Assembly (NCBI GenBank): GCA_934661105.1
Contig: CAKUIV010000118.1
Coordinates: 1-6,238 of the forward strand
Source of the DNA: an uncultured Ellagibacter sp.
GTDB lineage: Bacteria; Actinomycetota; Coriobacteriia; Coriobacteriales; Eggerthellaceae
Reading direction: 5' to 3'
DNA: 6,238 nt
Shown: positions 1 through 6,238 of the stretch, one piece after another
Layout of the letters: the number at the start of each line of letters is the position of its first letter
Numbering within the stretch: the stretch's first letter is position 1
Notes under the pieces: model-generated
The model's input: the letters and a program-made list of their open reading frames with translations, nothing else
Databases searched by the model: none
Told to the model about the DNA's origin: nothing
Translations under genes and position numbers: made by a program

Positions 1-1652
<1,652 letters not shown>

Positions 1653-1653
<1 letters not shown>

Positions 1654-3005
1654 TGTTCAAGAAAATTCTCATTGCCAACCGTGGCGAGGTTGCGCTGCGC
1701 ATCATGCGCGCAGCTAAGGAGCTCGGGGTGAAGACGGTCGCGGTGTACTCCACCGAAGACGCCGATACCTATCCGGTGCGCTATGCTGATGAAGCGGTCT
1801 GCATCGGGCCTGCTCAGGCAACCAAAAGCTATCTTGTCATGTCCAACATCATCGCGGCGGCGAAAAACACCGGCGCCGAGGCCATCCATCCCGGCTACGG
1901 GTTCTTGGCCGAGAACGCCGATTTCGCCCGTGCCTGCGTCGACAACGACTTCGTGTTCATCGGCCCCTCCGCCGAGTGCATCGAGCGCATGGGCGACAAG
2001 TCCGCCGCGCGCGAAACCATGAAGGCGTGCGGCGTGCCGACGGTGCCCGGTTCCGACGGTTGCATCGACACGGTCGAGGAAGCGCGCGCATTCGCCGAGA
2101 GCGTGGGCTACCCTGTGCTCATCAAGGCGACGGCGGGCGGCGGCGGCAAGGGCATGCGCGAAGTGCACGACCCGGCCGACCTCGAATCGCATTACAAGGC
2201 GGCTCGCGCCGAGGCGGGTGCGGCGTTCGGCAACGACGGCGTCTACCTGGAAAAACTCGTGCTTCGCCCGCGTCACGTCGAGGTGCAGGTGCTCGCCGAC
2301 GACTTCGGCAACCACGTTGCCCTGTGCGAGCGCGACTGCTCCGTGCAGCGTCGCCACCAAAAGCTCATCGAGGAGGCTCCCTCCCCGGCGCTGACCGACG
2401 AGCTGCGCCGCGCCATGGGGGTCGCCGCCCTCAAGGCCGTTCGCGCGGTCGACTATCGCAACGCCGGTACCATCGAGTTTTTGCTCGACACGTCGGGCAA
2501 GTTCTACTTCATGGAGATGAACACGCGCGTGCAGGTCGAGCACCCGGTTTCCGAGCAGATCACCGGCACCGACATCATCAAAGAGCAGCTGCGTATCGCC
2601 TCCGGCGAGCCGATGAGCTGCGCCGATCGTGCGCCGTTCTCCCCGTTCGGCCATGCCATGGAATTCCGCATCAACGCCGAGGACCCCGATCACGGCTTCC
2701 GCCCGTGCCCGGGAACCATCACGCGTTTCGAACCTCCCATGGGTCCGGGCGTTCGCGTCGAAACCTACGTGCATGCCGGTTCGCGTATCTCGCCGTACTA
2801 CGATTCCATGGTCGCGAAGGTCATCGTGAGCGGCCAGGATCGCGAGGAATGCCTTGCGCGCGGCCGCCGCGCTCTCGACGAATTCATCATCGAGGGCATC
2901 GCGACCACGTTGCCGTTCCATCGTCGCGTGCTCGACAACGAGGTGTTCTGCGCGGGCGAGGCGACGACCGATTTCATCGAGACCCAGATGGGAGATCTGC
3001 TATGA
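1653..3005 (+). CDS. accC: Biotin carboxylase (AccC / pyruvate carboxylase subunit A)
   Basis: ATP-dependent carboxylation of biotin on the carrier domain, using bicarbonate; the first half-reaction of acetyl-CoA carboxylase or of two-subunit pyruvate carboxylase, cytoplasmic. The 450 residues match the usual length (E. coli 449). Seen: N-terminal KILIANRGEVALRI, GDK with ATP-contacting K116, K158 followed by the Gly-rich ATP loop (ATAGGGGKGM), RHVEVQVLAD, RDCSVQRRHQK ending in K237, and EMNTRVQVEHP with E288, N290, R292 and E296 at the same numbers as the E. coli catalytic residues; FRINAEDP follows. No expected active-site residue is missing. The start is fixed by the alignment and by GGAG at 1641-1644, 8 nt before the ATG. 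That ATG shares its A with the upstream TAA, so translation is probably coupled. The enzyme may serve both the fused carboxyltransferase and an acetyl-CoA carboxylase. Confidence 0.97.
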
Positions 3006-3355
3006 GCGAGTTGAACGTTGACGGCATGGCGCTTGCGCCGGGCGTCGTCGAAACCATCGTCTCCATCGCGGTGAGCGAAGTCGAGGGCGTGGCTTGCGTC
3101 GGCCCCGCAAGCGCATCCGGTCGCGGCATCCGCTCGGTGTTCGGGCAGAAGCCCCAAACGCAGGGCATCGAGATCGCGGTGGACGAGGATGACAAGCTCG
3201 AAATCTCGATTCGCATCGAGGTATATTACGGTTTCGCATTGCCCGAAGTTGCCTCGAAGCTGCGTCAGGCGGTTGCCGATGCGGTGACGAGCCAGGTCGG
3301 CGTCGAGGTTGCATCGGTTGACGTGTTCATCGACGGCATCCAGTTCGCCGAATAG
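3002..3355 (+). CDS. Asp23/Gls24-family (DUF322) protein, YqhY-like by position
   Basis: A small soluble protein of 117 residues; its biochemical activity is not known. Family signs seen: the N-terminal block LAPGVVETIVSIAVSEVEGV, the central beta segment with RIEVYYGFALPEVASKL (about 71-87), and the C-terminal VGVEVASVDVFIDGI (about 99-113). There is no signal peptide or membrane segment. The start ATG overlaps the accC stop (ATGA), with GGGAG at 2990-2994 seven bases upstream. That Shine-Dalgarno sits in the loop of a 5-bp CAGAT/ATCTG hairpin (2985-2999). Its place right after accC and before nusB matches B. subtilis yqhY, whose loss has been reported to disturb lipid synthesis, so a role tied to the upstream carboxylase is plausible. 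Other family members (Asp23, AmaP-linked) act in envelope stress. Family call firm, role inferred. Confidence 0.9.
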   Translation: MSELNVDGMALAPGVVETIVSIAVSEVEGVACVGPASASGRGIRSVFGQKPQTQGIEIAVDEDDKLEISIRIEVYYGFALPEVASKLRQAVADAVTSQVGVEVASVDVFIDGIQFAE

Positions 3356-3362
3356 GAGACAC

Positions 3363-4049
3363 ATGGCACGACGACATGAACGCACCGTTGCGCGCCAGAG
3401 CGCGCTTCAGGTGCTTTACACAAGTGAAATCCAGGGCGTTCCCGCGTCCGATTTGATCGAAAGCGGGAGCGTCTTGGAAGACGAGACTCCGCTTTCCGAT
3501 TATGCGGTGCGTCTTATCGACGGCGTCGACGAGAAGATGCTTGCCATCAACGCGCGTCTTGCGTCCACGTCCGAGAACTGGAAGCTCGATCGCATGCCCG
3601 TGGTCGACCGCTGCATCCTGCGCCTTGCGGCCTACGAGATGCTCTACGTCGACGAAGTGCCCGTTTCGGTCGCTATCAACGAGGCGGTCGAGCTGGCCAA
3701 GGGCTTCGGCGGCGAGGACGAGTCGCCACGTTTCGTGAACGGCGTTCTGGGCCGTATTGCTCGCCAGATCGAGGAAGACGCGAAGGATCCCGAGGCTGCG
3801 AAGCGTCGCGAAGACGAGATGTACGCGGCCTACGCGTTCCCGACGACCGAGGAAGAACCTGTCGAAAACGCGGACGCGGAATCTTTCGAACCTGCCGAAA
3901 CTGTGCAAGACGAAGTTTCCGAAGGCGCGCTTTCCCAGGGAGCCGCCGTCGTGTTCGAGGGCACCTTCGACGAAGACGTCGATGAAGGCGTCCGGGCTAG
4001 CGCGGCTGAGGATGCGGCCTCCGAGGAGCAGGCGAATGCCGAACTCTAG
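3363..4049 (+). CDS. nusB: Transcription antitermination factor NusB with acidic C-terminal tail
   Basis: NusB binds boxA RNA together with ribosomal protein S10 (NusE) and supports antitermination, mainly on rRNA operons. Residues 1-135 form the whole usual all-helical domain: RRHERTVARQSALQVLY at the N-terminus, NWKLDRMPVVDRCILRLAAYEML (72-94), VPVSVAINEAVELAKGFGGED (99-119) and FVNGVLGRIAR (124-134). The total of 228 residues is well above the typical ~140. From about residue 160 on there are about 22 Asp/Glu and a single Arg, probably disordered. The start ATG at 3363 is chosen because the family motif begins there and AGGAG (3354-3358), laid over the previous gene's TAG stop, is 4 nt upstream; an in-frame ATG at 3309 lies inside the Asp23-family gene and has no family match. 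The last 14 bases overlap xseB. Confidence 0.95.
   Translation: MARRHERTVARQSALQVLYTSEIQGVPASDLIESGSVLEDETPLSDYAVRLIDGVDEKMLAINARLASTSENWKLDRMPVVDRCILRLAAYEMLYVDEVPVSVAINEAVELAKGFGGEDESPRFVNGVLGRIARQIEEDAKDPEAAKRREDEMYAAYAFPTTEEEPVENADAESFEPAETVQDEVSEGALSQGAAVVFEGTFDEDVDEGVRASAAEDAASEEQANAEL
4023..4028 (+). promoter_or_regulatory. Shine-Dalgarno of xseB inside the nusB 3' end
   Basis: GAGGAG lies 7 nt before the ATG at 4036. It is inside the codons of the NusB acidic tail (Glu-Glu) and decides the xseB start, ahead of the nusB stop at 4047-4049. This implies coupled or re-initiating translation. Confidence 0.75.
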
Positions 4050-4344
4050 CGCGAGCACCTTCGACGATGTCCGCAACCGCCTCGACGAAATCGTCGAGGC
4101 GGTCAACGCTCCGGGCATATCTCTCGACGAGGCGCTTTCCCTTTACGAGGAAGCGGTGAAACTCGGGCTTTCGGCCTGCGATCTTTCCGAGGAGGGGGCC
4201 GAGGAGCTTATTGCTCAGGAGGAGGCCGAACGGGCGGCGGAAAAGGAAGTCGCCAACGCCAAGGCCGAAGACGCCGCCGCGCCCGAAGGCGCTGCGGCAA
4301 CAGCGCCCGATTCGGGCGAGACGCGCTCGACTGACGTAGAATAG
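4036..4344 (+). CDS. xseB: Exodeoxyribonuclease VII small subunit XseB
   Basis: Small subunit of exonuclease VII, which with XseA degrades single-stranded DNA. The protein has 102 residues; the family fold is a two-helix hairpin. Seen: FDDVRNRLDEIVEAVNAPGISLDEALSLYEEAVKL at residues 9-43, matching the family pattern (F-x-L-E-x-I-V ... LSLEEAL-x-L-Y-E-E-G). After about residue 51 the sequence becomes an Ala/Glu-rich low-complexity tail. The start at 4036 follows from the family alignment and GAGGAG 7 nt upstream, giving a 14-nt overlap with nusB. The usual partner xseA is not next to it in this window, although it normally sits just upstream in Firmicutes. A perfect inverted repeat spans codons 14-23. 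Confidence 0.88.
   Translation: MPNSSASTFDDVRNRLDEIVEAVNAPGISLDEALSLYEEAVKLGLSACDLSEEGAEELIAQEEAERAAEKEVANAKAEDAAAPEGAAATAPDSGETRSTDVE
4076..4103 (+). repeat. Perfect 13-bp inverted repeat inside xseB
   Basis: The arms ACCGCCTCGACGA (4076-4088) and TCGTCGAGGCGGT (4091-4103) are exact reverse complements separated by AA. In RNA this gives a 12-bp stem with an AAAU loop. It starts 27 nt after the nusB stop and 40 nt after the xseB start. No U-run follows, so it is not a standard intrinsic terminator. It could be an RNA processing or stability hairpin, a translation control element or a protein-binding palindrome. Part of the symmetry comes from the conserved LDEIVE codons. Confidence 0.85.
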
Positions 4345-4351
4345 CGTTACC

Positions 4352-4367
4352 GCCGCGTTCGCGCGGC
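4352..4367 (+). promoter_or_regulatory. Short GC hairpin with TTCG loop between xseB and dxs
   Basis: GCCGCG and CGCGGC pair perfectly around a TTCG tetraloop, 7 nt after the xseB stop and 24 nt before the dxs ATG. It is not followed by a T-tract, so it is not a canonical Rho-independent terminator. It may shield the 3' end of processed upstream mRNA or lightly attenuate read-through. No convincing promoter is seen in this 47-nt gap. Confidence 0.5.
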
Positions 4368-4376
4368 ATATGCGAG

Positions 4377-4382
4377 AAGGGG
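4377..4382 (+). promoter_or_regulatory. Shine-Dalgarno of dxs
   Basis: AAGGGG lies 9 nt before the ATG at 4392. Two nearer or upstream ATGs (4370 and 4384) are out of frame with dxs, so this site and the family N-terminus both point to 4392. Confidence 0.7.
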
Positions 4383-4391
4383 AATGGGGCC

Positions 4392-6238
4392 ATGGCAAAC
4401 AAACGCATTCTCGACGTGGTGAATTCGCCGGCTGATCTGAAGCTTCTGACCGACGACGAGCTATCCATCCTCGCTCGCGAGATTCGTGAAGAAATCATCA
4501 CGACCACCTCGAAGACGGGTGGGCACGTTGCCTCTTCTTTGGGTGCCGTCGAGATCATCCTCGCAGTTCACAGCTTGATCAACTGCCCGCATGACAAGTT
4601 CATCTTCGATGTCGGGCACCAGTCCTATGCGCATAAGCTCGTTACCGGCCGTCGCGATCGGTTTTCGACGCTGCGCACGTTCCATGGTATCTCGGGCTTC
4701 CCGAAGCCGAGCGAAAGCCCGTACGACGTGCATGCGTCGGGCCATGCGTCGGACTCGCTTTCCGTCGCAGTCGGGCTCGCGAAGGCGCGCGACTTGTCGC
4801 ACGGCGACGAGAAGATCGTTGCACTTATCGGCGATGCTGCTTTGGGCGGCGGCATGGCGTTCGAGGCGCTGAACTACATCGGCCAGGCGCAGCTTCCGCT
4901 TGTCATCATCCTGAACGACAACGAGATGTCCATCTCCCGCAACGTCGGGGCGCTTATGAAACATCTGGGCTATCTGCGTACGTCGTCGTCGTATCGCACG
5001 ACGCGCGATCGCGTCCAGGAGGCAATGGAGCAATCGGGCGCCATCGGCACCGCCCTTATGCACTTCGGGCGCAACGCGAAGGAGTCGATGAAGCAGTTCG
5101 TGCTTCCGCGGACGATGATCTTCGAGCAGCTCGGCATCGTGTGCACGACGCCGGTCGACGGGCACAACATCCGCGAGCTCAAGGAAACGCTTTCCACCTG
5201 CCTCGCTGCGAACGGCCCGGTGCTCATGCACGTGGTTACGAAGAAGGGCGCGGGGTACGGCCCTGCGATGGCCGACCCGACGCGTTTCCACGGTACCGGC
5301 CCCTTCGACATCGCCACCGGCAAGGCCGTGAAAGCACCGGCGAAGGCGCCGAGCTACACGAGCGTGTTCGGCAAGGCGCTTGTGCGCGAAGCGCGGCGTG
5401 ACGACCGCGTCGTCGCCATCACGGCGGCGATGGAAACGGGTACGGGCCTCGTCGATTTCGCGCAGGAATTCCCCGATCGCTTCATCGACGTGGGTATTTG
5501 CGAGGAAAACGCCGCAGGTATGGCGGCGGGGCTCGCCATCGGCGGGAAGAAGCCGGTGTTCGCGGTGTACTCCACGTTCTTGCAGCGCGCGATCGACCAG
5601 CTCATCACGAACAACGCGCTCATGAATCTCGATGTCGTGTTCGCCATCGACCGCGCGGGGCTCGTCGGCGCCGACGGCCCCACGCACCATGGCATGTTCG
5701 ACCTTGTGTACACGCGCATGGTGCCGAACATGCGCGTGCTCGCACCGTCCGACGAAGCGGAGCTTTCAAGCGCGCTTCACACCGCGCTCGCGCTCGGCGG
5801 GCCGTTCGCCGTGCGCTACCCGCGCGGTGCCGCCATGGGCGTTCCCGTGCCCGACGAGCCCGAGACGTTCGAACCGGGGGTTTCCCGCACCGTGCGCGAA
5901 GGCTCCGACGTTGCCGTCCTCGCGTTCGGCAACATGGTCGCACCGTCGGTTGCGGCGGCGGAAGCGCTTGCTGCCAAGGGCGTCTCCGTTCGGGTCGTCG
6001 ACATGCGCTGGGTGAAGCCGCTCGATGTGGACGCGATTCGCGCTGCAGCGAAGACGCGCCTTGCGGTCACGGTGGAAGACGGCGTCGTTCAAGGCGGTGT
6101 GGGCGAGGAAGTGGTCGCTGAACTCGCGCGACTGGGTGCGAGGGTTCCCGCGCTCACGCTCGGCATTCCCGACAAGTACATCATGCAGGGCGCGCCCGAT
6201 TTCCTCATGGAAGAGCTCGGCCTCGATGCGAAGGGAAT
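4392..6238 (+). CDS. dxs: 1-deoxy-D-xylulose-5-phosphate synthase, 3' partial
   Basis: Thiamine-diphosphate enzyme that joins pyruvate and glyceraldehyde 3-phosphate to give DXP, the entry to the MEP isoprenoid pathway (also feeding thiamine and pyridoxal synthesis); cytoplasmic dimer. The frame stays open for 615 codons to the window end; E. coli Dxs has 620 residues, so only a short C-terminal piece is missing. Seen: GGH with H45, DVGHQSYAHKLVTGR with H76, the ThDP/Mg motif GDA (D148) ... LNDNEMSIS (N175), YSTFLQRAIDQ, DRAG (R421), GADGPTHHG (D428, H432) and RYPRG (R475, R478). E371 of CEEN is the expected catalytic glutamate. Departures from the common pattern: GDA for GDG, EEN for EQH, and GHASDS for GHSSTS. 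The gene follows xseB after 47 nt; in Firmicutes ispA often lies between them. Pyruvate used here is also the probable substrate of the first gene of the operon. Confidence 0.95.
   Translation, partial: MANKRILDVVNSPADLKLLTDDELSILAREIREEIITTTSKTGGHVASSLGAVEIILAVHSLINCPHDKFIFDVGHQSYAHKLVTGRRDRFSTLRTFHGISGFPKPSESPYDVHASGHASDSLSVAVGLAKARDLSHGDEKIVALIGDAALGGGMAFEALNYIGQAQLPLVIILNDNEMSISRNVGALMKHLGYLRTSSSYRTTRDRVQEAMEQSGAIGTALMHFGRNAKESMKQFVLPRTMIFEQLGIVCTTPVDGHNIRELKETLSTCLAANGPVLMHVVTKKGAGYGPAMADPTRFHGTGPFDIATGKAVKAPAKAPSYTSVFGKALVREARRDDRVVAITAAMETGTGLVDFAQEFPDRFIDVGICEENAAGMAAGLAIGGKKPVFAVYSTFLQRAIDQLITNNALMNLDVVFAIDRAGLVGADGPTHHGMFDLVYTRMVPNMRVLAPSDEAELSSALHTALALGGPFAVRYPRGAAMGVPVPDEPETFEPGVSRTVREGSDVAVLAFGNMVAPSVAAAEALAAKGVSVRVVDMRWVKPLDVDAIRAAAKTRLAVTVEDGVVQGGVGEEVVAELARLGARVPALTLGIPDKYIMQGAPDFLMEELGLDAKG

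Noticed and set aside
1976..3001. Upstream extension of the Asp23-family frame starting at 1976
   Set aside because: It runs out of frame through accC and gives Arg-rich shadow sequence; family similarity begins only after the ATG at 3002.
3964..3988. Imperfect hairpin in the NusB tail codons
   Set aside because: Contains a mismatch and a wobble pair and arises from repeated GAC/GAA codons; too weak to claim.
4337..4342. TAGAAT as a -10 promoter element for dxs
   Set aside because: One mismatch to TATAAT but no acceptable -35 at the right distance, and it lies in the last xseB codons.
4352..4375. Rho-independent terminator between xseB and dxs
   Set aside because: The stem is only 6 bp and is followed by ATATGCGAG rather than a T-run.
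5004..5013. Palindrome CGCGATCGCG in dxs
   Set aside because: A 10-bp palindrome made of common GC-rich codons (CGC GAT CGC); no flanking symmetry or context suggesting a site.
4461..5690. 409-residue open frame on the minus strand opposite dxs
   Set aside because: Arg/His-rich antisense shadow of a clearly real dxs frame, with no family motifs.

Overview
The window is a GC-rich, densely packed plus-strand operon segment with no mobile elements, RNA genes or CRISPR. Six genes follow one another: a carboxyltransferase fused to a biotin carrier (5' end cut by the window), biotin carboxylase accC, an Asp23/Gls24-family gene, nusB, xseB, and dxs (3' end cut by the window). The order accB-accC-asp23-nusB-(folD-xseA)-xseB-(ispA)-dxs is the classical Firmicutes arrangement. 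Here folD, xseA and ispA are absent and accB is fused to a carboxyltransferase. GC-rich codon use plus this compressed cluster suggests Coriobacteriia (Eggerthella/Slackia-like). That assignment is inference from gene order and composition, not from a marker gene.

Layout: 1-1653 encodes a pyruvate carboxylase B / oxaloacetate decarboxylase alpha type carboxyltransferase whose last ~165 residues are a complete AccB-type biotin carrier. Biotin carboxylase (1653-3005) starts inside the stop codon of the first gene (TAATG). The Asp23-family gene (3002-3355) starts inside the accC stop (ATGA). nusB (3363-4049) has its Shine-Dalgarno on the Asp23 stop codon and ends in a long acidic tail. xseB (4036-4344) overlaps the end of nusB by 14 nt. 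A 47-nt gap with a small hairpin leads to dxs (from 4392), which is open to the end of the window. No stretch of 300 bases lacks a gene; the only gaps are 7 nt (3356-3362) and 47 nt (4345-4391).

Function: the first two genes together make a full biotin-dependent carboxylase (biotin carboxylase, carrier, carboxyltransferase), best read as a two-subunit pyruvate carboxylase. AccC is also the biotin carboxylase of acetyl-CoA carboxylase. The Asp23-family neighbour corresponds in position to B. subtilis YqhY, which has been linked to lipid synthesis. NusB (antitermination), XseB (exonuclease VII small subunit) and Dxs (first step of the MEP isoprenoid pathway) are housekeeping passengers of the operon.

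The most interesting observation is inside the first gene. A perfect AAGGAGG lies 8 nt before an in-frame GTG, and that GTG is exactly where a free AccB protein would start. The fusion gene may therefore encode two proteins: the long carboxyltransferase-carrier and a separate ~164-residue AccB for fatty-acid synthesis. A second notable signal is a perfect 13-bp inverted repeat inside the start of xseB.
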